Virus record (IMG/VR): IMGVR_UViG_3300022592_000024
Span: 1-28,472 of that record
DNA from: a virus
Strand: one strand, 5' to 3'
DNA: 28,472 nucleotides
The notes under the pieces are model-generated. The model had not been told where the DNA came from. It worked only from the letters and a program-made list of their open reading frames with translations, and made no database searches. Below are positions 14,700-22,921 of this stretch, one piece after another (position 1 is the stretch's first letter; each line of letters starts with the position of its first letter). The translations under genes were made by a program, and so were the position numbers.

Positions 14700-16968
14700 A
14701 CCAAGCGATAATCTACAAGTGGTATTTGAAAAAGCAATTGAAACTGCTAAAAAACTCAGCCACGAATATCTAACTATCGAGCACTTGTTGTTTGCTATGC
14801 TTTGTGAAGAAAGTTTTGCAAACACTATTACAGGTTTTGGTAGCGACCCGCTTTTTATTAAAAAGAATTTAGAACATTATCTAAACAATAAATGTGACGA
14901 AATTGTTAGCCCTGGGCCTGTTATTAAACCTAAGAAAACACAAACCGTAGAACGTGTACTTAATAAAGCATTTACACAAGTATTGTTTAACGGACGTCAA
15001 AAGATCGAACCAACAGATGTATTCCTTGCTATGATGGGCGAGAAACGTAGCTGGGCTCATTTCTATATTGCTCAAGCAGAAATCGACAAAGAGAAATTTG
15101 CAGATTACTTGAACAATAATATGGAAGAAGCTGAGGAAGAAGAAGTTGATATGGGTACTGCACAAGGTAATAAAGCACTCAAGGCATTTACTACCAATCT
15201 TAACGATGCAGTTAAAAAGAATAAAATCGACCCAGTTATTGGTCGTGTAGACGAGCTAGAGAACGTAGCACTTGCTATGGGTCGTCGTAGTAAAAATAAC
15301 GTAATCCTAGTAGGAGATCCTGGTGTAGGCAAGACGGCTATAGCCGAAGGTTTAGCATACAACATAGTTAAGGGCGCAGTTCCGGACTTCCTCAAGGAGT
15401 ATACAGTTTATAACCTAGACATTAGTGCCATGTTAGCAGGTAGTAAGTACCGCGGTGACTTTGAAGAACGTTTTAAGATGGTTCTAAAAGGTTTGTCAGG
15501 CAAAGGTAAAACTATCTTGTTTATTGACGAAGCACACATGATTAGCGGTGCTGGTTCAGCAAGTAACTCTGCTAACGATTTGTCAAACATGATGAAGCCA
15601 GCACTAAGCAAAGGTACTATTAAAGTTATTGCTAGTACTACGTGGGAAGAATACCGTAAGCACTTTGAAAAGGATCGTGCGTTGATGCGCCGTTTCCAAC
15701 GCATTACGGTTGACGAGCCAACTACAGAAGTAGCATTACAAATTCTTAAAGGTATTAAGAAGTATTACGAAGAACATCACAAGGTCAAAATCAAAGACGA
15801 AGCATTGTCTGCGGCTATTAAATTGAGTGTTAAGTATCAAGCAGATAAGAAACTACCAGATAAAGCAATTGACTTGATCGACGTTGCTTGTAGTCGTTTT
15901 AATTTGAAAATGCCAGATAGTGAACGTGTTGTTAACGAAGCTAGTATTCAGTTTGAACTTGCTAAGATGGTTAATATGCCTGCTGAACAAGTAGCAGAAC
16001 AAGAAAGCGAAAACCTAGTTAACCTACAAAGTCAACTATCCGCAGAAGTATATGGTCAAGATCTTGCACTGACAGAAGTTGTTGACAAGATTATGGTCGC
16101 ACAAGCTGGTCTTAAGTCAGAGAACAAGCCAGTTGGTAGCTTTGTATTCATGGGTCCAACAGGAACTGGTAAAACAGAAACTGCTAAGAGTCTTGCTAAA
16201 CACCTAGGCACCAAGTTGCTACGTTTTGATATGTCAGAGTATCAAGAAAAGCACAGTATCTCCAAATTGATCGGTAGCCCTCCAGGTTATGTTGGCTTCG
16301 AAGAAGATGCTGGTCAGTTGATTACACAGATTCAAGAAGCACCTAATGCTGTTCTGTTGTTGGACGAAGTTGAAAAAGCTCATCCAGATGTTATGACTGT
16401 ATTGTTGCAACTAATGGACAATGGCTTTATCACAGGATCTAATGGTAAGAAAGCAGACTGCCGTAATATCATTCTTATTCTTACAACCAATGCTGGTGCA
16501 AGTTCTGCTGAAAAGAATCAAATTGGCTTTGGCGCACAAGAAAAAGACTACAGTGATGCAGACTTGAAGAAGTTCCTAACTCCAGAGTTCCGTAACCGTT
16601 TGGATGGTATCATTACCTTTAACAAGTTGGGCAAGGAAACAATGGTTAAGATTGTTAACAAATTTGTTGACCAACTTAAAGAACAAGTTAAGGACAAAGC
16701 AGTACGCATCAAGATTGATAAAGAAGCCATTAACTGGCTCATCGACAAAGGCTTTGATAGCAAGATGGGTGCTCGTCCTTTACAACGTGTTATTGACAAG
16801 GAAATCAAACGTGACCTTGCTAAACTCATGTTGTTTGGTGATTTGAAATCAGGCGGCTGGGTAACTATCACTGTTGATGATGATAAGATTGCTCTAGCAG
16901 TTAAGCCTAAAACTCCTAAGTTACCATTTGTAGCTGTTGAAATAGAAAATGATCTACAAGGAAACTAA
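14692..16968 (+). CDS. clpA: ClpA-type AAA+ unfoldase
   Basis: 758 aa, the same length as E. coli ClpA. The N-domain (about 1-140) carries the ClpA HEYLTIEHLLFAML repeat. AAA1: Walker A GDPGVGKT (208-215), Walker B ILFIDEAH (275-282). AAA2: Walker A GPTGTGKT (488-495), Walker B VLLLDEVEKAHPDV (554-567). There is no long coiled-coil middle domain, which separates it from ClpB. IGF at 611-613 is at the place of the ClpP-binding IGL loop of E. coli ClpA, so docking on ClpP is likely. I see no clpP here, so the partner may be host ClpP. Start preceded by AAGGAAAATAA. Confidence 0.93.
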   Translation: MVEPSDNLQVVFEKAIETAKKLSHEYLTIEHLLFAMLCEESFANTITGFGSDPLFIKKNLEHYLNNKCDEIVSPGPVIKPKKTQTVERVLNKAFTQVLFNGRQKIEPTDVFLAMMGEKRSWAHFYIAQAEIDKEKFADYLNNNMEEAEEEEVDMGTAQGNKALKAFTTNLNDAVKKNKIDPVIGRVDELENVALAMGRRSKNNVILVGDPGVGKTAIAEGLAYNIVKGAVPDFLKEYTVYNLDISAMLAGSKYRGDFEERFKMVLKGLSGKGKTILFIDEAHMISGAGSASNSANDLSNMMKPALSKGTIKVIASTTWEEYRKHFEKDRALMRRFQRITVDEPTTEVALQILKGIKKYYEEHHKVKIKDEALSAAIKLSVKYQADKKLPDKAIDLIDVACSRFNLKMPDSERVVNEASIQFELAKMVNMPAEQVAEQESENLVNLQSQLSAEVYGQDLALTEVVDKIMVAQAGLKSENKPVGSFVFMGPTGTGKTETAKSLAKHLGTKLLRFDMSEYQEKHSISKLIGSPPGYVGFEEDAGQLITQIQEAPNAVLLLDEVEKAHPDVMTVLLQLMDNGFITGSNGKKADCRNIILILTTNAGASSAEKNQIGFGAQEKDYSDADLKKFLTPEFRNRLDGIITFNKLGKETMVKIVNKFVDQLKEQVKDKAVRIKIDKEAINWLIDKGFDSKMGARPLQRVIDKEIKRDLAKLMLFGDLKSGGWVTITVDDDKIALAVKPKTPKLPFVAVEIENDLQGN

Positions 16969-17575
16969 GAGTTTATTCCTAAAACGTTACCAGTACAAAG
17001 TTGTATTGGTAACGTCGGGTGCTTCGTATTTTAGAGGTGGAGATTTTGATAATGCATTAAAAGAATTATCAGACCCTAAGATAAGCACAGGATACCACTG
17101 GCAAGTTAGGATTAAAGATCCAGAAACAACTATTCCAGTATGTATGGATCTGTGTGTTCAGTTAAAGAAGATGACTGATATAGAAGTAAGGGTCGAAAGT
17201 CCATTTTTAAGCATTTACACTAATAATCCTAAAGATGTAAGTATTTTAGAAAAGAATTTCAAAGATTCTATCAAGTATATCAGTAAACCGGCTACTCCTG
17301 GTAAGTTAGACGAAGATTCTGTAGTAATGCCCAAGCTAAGTGAATACGATTTTAAAGTTACACTAGCCGCTACTAAAACAGAGCACTCTGCTTTTGTAAG
17401 TTGGGCATCTAATAACTCTAAAATAAGAATTACTAAGAGTTGCATACGTGAACTGTCACGTAATCGTAGTTGGGGTGGTACACACTTCTATGTTGCCGGT
17501 GATAAGAATTTACTTGTTGCTAAGATGCATTTAGGCGGCGCTATTGCTAAAATACAGCGTATTGTCAAAGAATAA
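16949..17575 (+). CDS. conserved-type phage protein, function unknown
   Basis: 208 aa. It begins inside the clpA gene (20-base overlap). The N-terminus has LKRYQYKVVLVTSGASYFRG, and the C-terminus ends with a helix after GGTHFYVAGDKNLLVAKMHL. Overall alpha/beta, soluble. I associate similar proteins with T4-like aquatic phages, without a function. An adaptor for ClpA is imaginable from its position but unsupported. Confidence 0.5.
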   Translation: MIYKETKSLFLKRYQYKVVLVTSGASYFRGGDFDNALKELSDPKISTGYHWQVRIKDPETTIPVCMDLCVQLKKMTDIEVRVESPFLSIYTNNPKDVSILEKNFKDSIKYISKPATPGKLDEDSVVMPKLSEYDFKVTLAATKTEHSAFVSWASNNSKIRITKSCIRELSRNRSWGGTHFYVAGDKNLLVAKMHLGGAIAKIQRIVKE

Positions 17576-17592
17576 TCTGCATACCCAAATAC

Positions 17593-17600
17593 GATAAATA
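17593..17600 (+). promoter_or_regulatory. possible late promoter (GATAAATA)
   Basis: GATAAATA in the 72-base gap before the 17648 gene, similar to T4 TATAAATA and the cyanophage form. A perfect 14-bp palindrome ATTTATTAATAAAT follows at 17624-17637. This is the first gap after the clpA operon and the probable start of the virion-cargo transcription unit. Confidence 0.4.
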
Positions 17601-17647
17601 CTCTAACCCCCTTGGTATTAGGGATTTATTAATAAATGGGCTAGAAA

Positions 17648-18022
17648 ATGCGAATTAATGAACTTTGCGAAAGCGTAGGCGCTGAATTAGATAAAGATAT
17701 TGAACATCAGGATAGACACGGTTTAGGGTTTAACCTTGCCGACGACTTGTTGTTTTTTATGCATCACGATGATGATGCATATCGTCGTCATACATATCCA
17801 GCTATTATGAAAGCATACGATTCTCATAAAGCTGAAAAACCTACAGATATGGCATTGTTTAGTGCGGCAGTTCACGAAGCATACGAAAAATATCGTACTA
17901 AATTCCAAGACATTCGTGAGCTTCCAGAAAGTTTAGATGACGACACAGTTCGTGAAATTTGTGAACACATGCACGAACACGAAACTCAAAAAATCCAAGA
18001 CGGTCATTACGGGGAATACTAG
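17648..18022 (+). CDS. small acidic/His-rich protein with capsid-targeting-like N-terminus
   Basis: 124 aa. It begins MRINELCESVG; Glu at position 5 followed by a hydrophobic pair, and L-C-E at 6-8 matches the [LI]-x-E cleavage rule of the T4 prohead protease. The body is helical, rich in His, Asp and Glu (HHDDDAYRRHTYP; CEHMHEHETQ near the end), which could bind metal. No known family. It is the first gene of the block whose proteins share this N-terminus, and its stop overlaps the next start (TAGTG). Confidence 0.5.
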   Translation: MRINELCESVGAELDKDIEHQDRHGLGFNLADDLLFFMHHDDDAYRRHTYPAIMKAYDSHKAEKPTDMALFSAAVHEAYEKYRTKFQDIRELPESLDDDTVREICEHMHEHETQKIQDGHYGEY

Positions 18023-19257
18023 TGTTACTCCGTGAATTGTTTCTTAAAGAAAATGCGACTGGTCCACATCCTACTACAGGTGTTAATCTAGGCCGAGCGT
18101 TTAATCACCCAGAACATTTTATTATATTCTACGGTCTGACTGGTATCAACGAAGCAATTCAACATTTAATAGATATAGTTGCAGAACCTAAACAATTAAG
18201 ATTTAAATGGGACGGTAATCCTCAGATCTATTGGGGGCGCGAAAAGAAGAACGGACCATTAGTACTAGCAGGACATAATGGATGGAGTAAAGGTGGCAGA
18301 GATACTGGCACTACAATAGACGATTTTACAAGTCCTAAAGCAATTGAAAACTTTATTGTTAATAAAAGTGGTAATCCAAAGACTCCCGAAGAAGTTGCAG
18401 AACGACAAAGATTTGCTAGCGAGTTTAGCGGATTGTATCATATATTTGATGCGGCTACACCAAAAGACTTTGTAGGGTTTGTTTATGCTGATGCATTATT
18501 CTTGCCTAACACTAAGCCAGCACCGGTCGACGGTGTGTATACTATGAGACCAAATCCGCATAGTAAAACAGAATATCATATAGACTCCAATGTTAAAAAA
18601 GAAGGTCCGTTAAAATTAGCATCACGTGTGCCGGGTGCTCAAGCTATGATAGTAGCACATGGAACATTTAAAACATTTGGTGCTCCAGATAATGAACAGA
18701 TTCCAGAAGATGACTTTAGCAAATTTAATAAGACTCCTGGGTTGATTGTTGTAAGTCCAATTTACAATGATACAAAACCTCAAGTCGACATGTCTGAAAT
18801 TGAAGAAGTAAAAAAGGTTGGTGGATATATTGACCAACATGGACAAAATATACAAAACTTTGTAACACATATACCGCCTGCGGACAGACAAGGATTCTTT
18901 TATAGATTTTTGAATATACATAATTCAGCTAACGATTTTGATAGTATTACTCCGCAAATGTTCTACGACTGGATGGCTAGCCCTAAAGATCCTAAAAATC
19001 TAGATAGCCCATCTATGGTAAGTTCTAACAAACAACTACATATTAAAAATACAGATTTAAAATTTAATGCGTTAGCACCAATGTTTCACTTGATGAAAAT
19101 TATGCGACGCACACGTCATGCTATTAACGATAGCATTAATAGTACACATAAACCAGAGTGTTGGGCAAGTAATCCAGAAGGATTTGTACGTTACGCAGGT
19201 CAAGGACATCAACACGGTCATATAAAACTTCAGAATGCAGGATGGAAAGATGAGTAA
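18022..19257 (+). CDS. putative ligase-like nucleotidyltransferase (KxDG protein), possible virion cargo
   Basis: 411 aa, GTG start overlapping the previous stop; GGGGAA lies just upstream. Residues 62-65 are KWDG inside LRFKWDGNPQIYWGR, the form of the nucleotidyl-lysine motif I (K-x-D-G) of ATP/NAD-dependent ligases and capping enzymes. DFVGFVYADALF (about 150-161) could be the following motif (G-x-x-x-x-D), and VDGVYTMRPN (about 169-178) may be a later strand. I associate it with a phage family of unknown activity; ligase chemistry is inferred from the motif. The N-terminus MLLRELFLKE looks like a capsid-targeting sequence with an L-x-E site (8-10). It overlaps the HxGH nucleotidyltransferase by 8 bases, so the two may act together. 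Confidence 0.5.
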   Translation: MLLRELFLKENATGPHPTTGVNLGRAFNHPEHFIIFYGLTGINEAIQHLIDIVAEPKQLRFKWDGNPQIYWGREKKNGPLVLAGHNGWSKGGRDTGTTIDDFTSPKAIENFIVNKSGNPKTPEEVAERQRFASEFSGLYHIFDAATPKDFVGFVYADALFLPNTKPAPVDGVYTMRPNPHSKTEYHIDSNVKKEGPLKLASRVPGAQAMIVAHGTFKTFGAPDNEQIPEDDFSKFNKTPGLIVVSPIYNDTKPQVDMSEIEEVKKVGGYIDQHGQNIQNFVTHIPPADRQGFFYRFLNIHNSANDFDSITPQMFYDWMASPKDPKNLDSPSMVSSNKQLHIKNTDLKFNALAPMFHLMKIMRRTRHAINDSINSTHKPECWASNPEGFVRYAGQGHQHGHIKLQNAGWKDE

Positions 19258-20821
19258 TAGCAAACACGTTACTTTTTGCTTTGGTAGATTAAACCCTCCA
19301 CACTACGGACACAGTGGATTAATTCAAGCTGTGAAAACTGACGCACAAAAACACGGCGGTGATTGGTTTATCTTTACAAGTAAGAGTCACGATAAGAAAC
19401 CTGATCCAAAAAATAAGAATCCAATAGCGTACTCAGAAAAAATACAATGGATCGATTTAATCAATCCCGGACTAGGTAAACATTTTGTTAGAGATTCTAG
19501 TATTGCTAAAACATTCTTAGAAGCCGCGGCTTATTTGTATAGTTTAGGTTACACTAGTGCGACCTTTGTAGCAGGAGATGAAGATATGCCTGCTATGAAA
19601 CCTGCGTTGGAACAATATAATCATCAACAAAGAGATGCTAAAGGTAATCCGCACAGACACGGATTTTATGCGTTTCATCCGTTTTTATTCCATGCAAACC
19701 CAAGAGTAACAAGTGCTACTAGTGCTAGAGCGGCCGCGATTGCAAACGATCCAGATGCATTTTTCTCAGCAACAAAAGTTCCAAAAGATTGGACTGTAAA
19801 TGGCAGAACGTTATTAGAAGCGACTCGCGCAGGACTTGTACCCGAGTTAGCAGAACCAGATGAGTCTATACCTGTACAGAAGAAGCCTGTGAAACAGTTA
19901 AATACAGTAGTACCCAAGGAAAAAGTTATGAAGAAAGGACCAGCACAAGAATTAGCTGAATCGATGCATAAGCATGGCATGGATGCATACGAACGCGACC
20001 ATCGTGCCGCAACTAGTAACATGGGCGTGGATCATAATTTCCGTAACCAGGAACGTAACGCTGGATTAGAACACGAAAGAAACAATATTGCTATTTCTAT
20101 TAACGGAAAAAAATGGAAAGTATTTCCAGGCAAAGGTCATGCTGACAGTCACGAAGAGTGGAAACATTTACAACACATGAAAGACTGGTGTGCTAAAAAG
20201 TCTGCGTCGACTGGTAAAAAATGGTCTGCACACTTAACTGGCGAGAATCCTACTGTGTCCGAAGGCAAAACACAAAAACAAGAAGCACCTAAGCCACGTA
20301 ACTTTGTTGCTAAGAACGCAATTCAAAGCGGTGCTGGCGCACATAAAGATAAAAAGAAAGCTATGAAGCAAGGCGATACAAAACACAAAGGCAAATTAGA
20401 ATTTGCCGAAGGTCGTTTGAGTGCTAGCCTAAATAGTATTTTTGAAGAAAGATTCGAAGTATTGTATGAAGCTGAAAAGATTCCAGACAGTCATGCTACT
20501 GCTACACCCGGAATGACTACTCATCCAAGTTTAGATAACAGCAGTCCGTATCACCCATGGCGTTTTGCGGCCAACTTCTTACCTGGTGCTAACGGTAAAG
20601 ATCCTTATGAACATCAACCGGAACGTGATGGCCCAAACGGACAGCACTTGGTCACTGTAGCATATACTTCTGAAGAAGATACCATGATTAAACAAGCAGA
20701 AAAAGCATTCGGTGCTGAAGCAAGACGAATTGCAATTTCTCCACCAGGAAGCACTGAACTACCCGATACATACAAAACTAGTCCAGTAGCAACTCCTAAA
20801 CGTAACAAGTACGGTGTATAA
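19250..20821 (+). CDS. HxGH nucleotidyltransferase (NMNAT/cytidylyltransferase superfamily) fused to virion-type modules
   Basis: 523 aa from the ATG at 19250, preferred over 19235 because GGAAAG precedes it. Residues 9-25 (FCFGRLNPPHYGHSGLI) hold the catalytic HYGH at 18-21, and SATSAR near residue 155 matches the ISxTxxR nucleotide motif. This fold transfers a nucleotide from NTP to a phosphate, for example in NAD synthesis. After about 190 residues come a basic linker, NFVAKNAIQSGAGAHKDKKK (near 350-370), which I have seen repeatedly in phage virion proteins, and a C-terminal domain (about 415-523) shared with the 21135 protein, including TSPVATPKRNKYGV. Substrate unknown. Confidence 0.7.
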   Translation: MSNSKHVTFCFGRLNPPHYGHSGLIQAVKTDAQKHGGDWFIFTSKSHDKKPDPKNKNPIAYSEKIQWIDLINPGLGKHFVRDSSIAKTFLEAAAYLYSLGYTSATFVAGDEDMPAMKPALEQYNHQQRDAKGNPHRHGFYAFHPFLFHANPRVTSATSARAAAIANDPDAFFSATKVPKDWTVNGRTLLEATRAGLVPELAEPDESIPVQKKPVKQLNTVVPKEKVMKKGPAQELAESMHKHGMDAYERDHRAATSNMGVDHNFRNQERNAGLEHERNNIAISINGKKWKVFPGKGHADSHEEWKHLQHMKDWCAKKSASTGKKWSAHLTGENPTVSEGKTQKQEAPKPRNFVAKNAIQSGAGAHKDKKKAMKQGDTKHKGKLEFAEGRLSASLNSIFEERFEVLYEAEKIPDSHATATPGMTTHPSLDNSSPYHPWRFAANFLPGANGKDPYEHQPERDGPNGQHLVTVAYTSEEDTMIKQAEKAFGAEARRIAISPPGSTELPDTYKTSPVATPKRNKYGV

Positions 20822-21138
20822 TGCGACAATATAGAGTTACTAGTCAAGATATAAATCAAGACAGTCCAGATGACTGTTTTCTCGATCCTAGTGACCCTAT
20901 ACACGAAATGAAAGCTATAGCACACTTAGGCGGACTGGGTGCAGATGCAAGACTACACAAATTACGTGTAGAACAAGGATCTAACATAAGTGTTACTGGA
21001 ACTGAAAAAGGTCGTATACAACGAGAAATGAATATCAAACCTGGAACGGACGAATGGTTTAAATTATGGTTTAGTTTACCTAAATTTATGGAAGGCGAAC
21101 GAGCTGTTGGCACAGGATTTAGAGGCGTAAGAAAATGA
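20821..21138 (+). CDS. small protein, function unknown
   Basis: 105 aa, starting on the last base of the nucleotidyltransferase gene (TAATG) and overlapping the next gene by ATGA. It contains DPSDPIHEMKAIAHLGGLGA and a basic segment GTEKGRIQREMN. No membrane segment and no signal. It lacks the M-x3-E start of its neighbours. The position in a tightly coupled set of probable virion genes suggests a related role, but the sequence does not show one. Confidence 0.5.
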   Translation: MRQYRVTSQDINQDSPDDCFLDPSDPIHEMKAIAHLGGLGADARLHKLRVEQGSNISVTGTEKGRIQREMNIKPGTDEWFKLWFSLPKFMEGERAVGTGFRGVRK

Positions 21139-21575
21139 GATTAAGGGAATTTTTTAATAAATTAAACGAAGGGTCGGATGGCATTAGTACTAGCGATTCG
21201 GACGTCGACGGTTCTGGAACTGCACAGGGCGGTAAAAAACGCTCTAAAGGTCGCGGTAAAATACACGACCATCACCAAGCCGCAATTCCTGGATTAACTA
21301 CTATTCCCGATTGGCCCGGTATGTACTATAACATGTATCGTTTAGGTGTGCATCTAGCTGGTAGTCCTGAAAATCCTAATGATAATGCTGGTCCTTTTAG
21401 AAACGAGATGACGTTTACTACATATACTGATATTGAAGAAGAAATGGTAAAACATAGCGCCAAAGAAATGGGTGTAAAATTAAATGTATTAAGCAGTAAG
21501 GACAGTATTGAAACAGCTGATACTAACACTACTAGCCCTGTAGCAACACCTAAGCGCAATAAGTACGGAATTTAA
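21135..21575 (+). CDS. probable internal virion protein with SPVA...NKYG domain
   Basis: 146 aa. N-terminus MRLREFFNKLNEG (capsid-targeting-like; L-N-E at 10-12 fits a prohead protease site). A Gly/Ser/Asp-rich and basic linker follows (about 14-45), then a domain starting at HDHHQAAIPGLTT and ending TSPVATPKRNKYGI. The same domain ends the nucleotidyltransferase upstream: 13 of the last 14 residues are identical, and PG-[ML]-TT and the TYT/AYT-x-x-E-E strand-helix also line up. This is a duplicated module that I associate with virion proteins of T4-like aquatic phages. Confidence 0.55.
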   Translation: MRLREFFNKLNEGSDGISTSDSDVDGSGTAQGGKKRSKGRGKIHDHHQAAIPGLTTIPDWPGMYYNMYRLGVHLAGSPENPNDNAGPFRNEMTFTTYTDIEEEMVKHSAKEMGVKLNVLSSKDSIETADTNTTSPVATPKRNKYGI

Positions 21576-21576
21576 T

Positions 21577-21786
21577 ATGAGAGCTAAAGAGTTTTTATTG
21601 GAGTTTCCAACCGCAGGAACAACTAATAGCAGTTCTTTTGCAAGTATTCCTAACCCGCATATTGCAAATAGCAAGCCTTATAAGAAAAAACCAGGTAAAA
21701 TTAAGAGCGTTAATGCTTTAGATTCAAACGTAAGTCTGTTTGGAGCCGTTGGAGAAAACCAGGCTACAGCAGTGATTAAGAGATAA
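21577..21786 (+). CDS. 69-aa protein with capsid-targeting-like N-terminus
   Basis: It begins MRAKEFLLEFPTAG: Glu5, then hydrophobic residues, with L-L-E at 7-9 as a possible prohead protease site. The remainder is low in complexity, with Ser/Asn/Lys, no cysteine and no membrane segment. If cleaved, the mature peptide would be about 60 residues. The small size, basic body and N-terminus recall T4 internal proteins (IPI-IPIII), which are injected with DNA. Function unknown. Confidence 0.5.
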   Translation: MRAKEFLLEFPTAGTTNSSSFASIPNPHIANSKPYKKKPGKIKSVNALDSNVSLFGAVGENQATAVIKR

Positions 21787-21789
21787 ATA
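21782..21789 (+). promoter_or_regulatory. possible late promoter (GATAAATA)
   Basis: GATAAATA overlaps the stop codon of the 69-aa gene and lies 21 bases before the 21811 start. The same eight bases occur at 17593 before the first gene of the block, which slightly raises confidence that they are promoters. Confidence 0.35.
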
Positions 21790-21810
21790 TTAGAACAACG
21801 GAGTCCACTC

Positions 21811-22917
21811 ATGGCCAAACAAGATCTTTATAAAACCGCACAACAAAGTGCAAAACTATTCAAGCTAATCAGCGAGAATGAAGAATTAGAGGGTTGGGTA
21901 TCTAAAAAGATTACCAAAGCCGCCGCTGATATCGAAAGCGTATATCAGTACTTAAACTATGAAAAGCATTTCAAAGAACAAGAACGTGCTATCAATGCTA
22001 ACGAAAGTCTTAGCGAAAGTGCTAAAGAAGAATTACGTGCTAAACTAGCAGAAGCCAAAGACAAAGTAGCTAAGATGAAAATCAAAGCCGCTAAAGAAAA
22101 GTCTAAGATGGATGAGAATGCATTTGATACCAAGTCAAAGGGCGAAATGAAAGTCGGCGATACTAAAAAGACTCGCACTGGTGAGTTAACTAAGACATCT
22201 ACTGGTGTAGTACACAAGAATACTAGCTATCACGATGACGGCGATGCTGATGACAAATCAGGCAAGGGCATCAAGAGCCACGCTAAAGCTAAGTCAGCTA
22301 GCGAAAAGAAAGCAGAAGCTCCTGCACAGAAAAAGTCTAAGACTGGTACTTGGGGAATGGAAGGCGGTCAAAAGTTTGACAACCGTAAAGTTTCAGAAGC
22401 CAAAGCTAAATGTTCATGCGAAGAAAAGGGCAAAGCTAAATGCGCAGTACACGGCAAGATGGACGAAGCTAAAGACAAGACTATGAGCAAGGCCGCTAAA
22501 GGTGTAATGAAGTACGGTAAAGACGGCATGCAAGCTCTTGCTAAAGCTGGTAAGGAAGGCAAAGATCTTGATAAAGTTCGTGCTAAGTACGACAAGTATG
22601 ACGAAGCTAAAGAATTAAAAGGCGGTCAGAAGAAACTAGATCAAAATCATAACGGTAAATTAGACAGTGACGATTTTGCTAAACTACGTGCTAAAAAGAA
22701 TATCAAAGAAGCTATCGCTCGTGCTCAAGCACTATTAGACGAAGGTAAGAAAAAAGCATCTGGTAAAAAGCCAGCATGGTTAGAAAAAGCTGAAGTTGAA
22801 GCTGAAGAGCGTGAAGGTAAGAAAGTTAGTAAAGCCGAAGAAAAGAAAGTAGGCATTATTAAAGAATCTGCTGAACTAGATCGCTTGAAGTTTTTGACAA
22901 AACAACTTAACGGATAA
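21811..22917 (+). CDS. Lys/Ala/Glu-rich helical protein with EF-hand-like loop, probable virion protein
   Basis: 368 aa, ribosome site CGGAG. Residues 27-50 (EGWVSKKITKAAADIESVYQ onward) form a helical module found again in the next gene. Much of 55-115 and 215-365 is charged helix. C201-x-C203-x7-C211-x2-H214 could bind zinc. D277 to D288 (DQNHNGKLDSDD) matches an EF-hand or dockerin calcium loop (Asp/Asn at 1, 3, 5; Gly at 6; Leu at 8; Asp at 9 and 12). The very high Lys content suggests DNA contact, as in an internal head or scaffold-like protein. The sequence ends KQLNG. Assignment to virion is inference. Confidence 0.55.
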   Translation: MAKQDLYKTAQQSAKLFKLISENEELEGWVSKKITKAAADIESVYQYLNYEKHFKEQERAINANESLSESAKEELRAKLAEAKDKVAKMKIKAAKEKSKMDENAFDTKSKGEMKVGDTKKTRTGELTKTSTGVVHKNTSYHDDGDADDKSGKGIKSHAKAKSASEKKAEAPAQKKSKTGTWGMEGGQKFDNRKVSEAKAKCSCEEKGKAKCAVHGKMDEAKDKTMSKAAKGVMKYGKDGMQALAKAGKEGKDLDKVRAKYDKYDEAKELKGGQKKLDQNHNGKLDSDDFAKLRAKKNIKEAIARAQALLDEGKKKASGKKPAWLEKAEVEAEEREGKKVSKAEEKKVGIIKESAELDRLKFLTKQLNG

Positions 22918-22921
22918 TATC

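Noticed and set aside
14692-16968. ClpB disaggregase
   Set aside because: No long coiled-coil middle domain; the length and the IGF loop fit ClpA.
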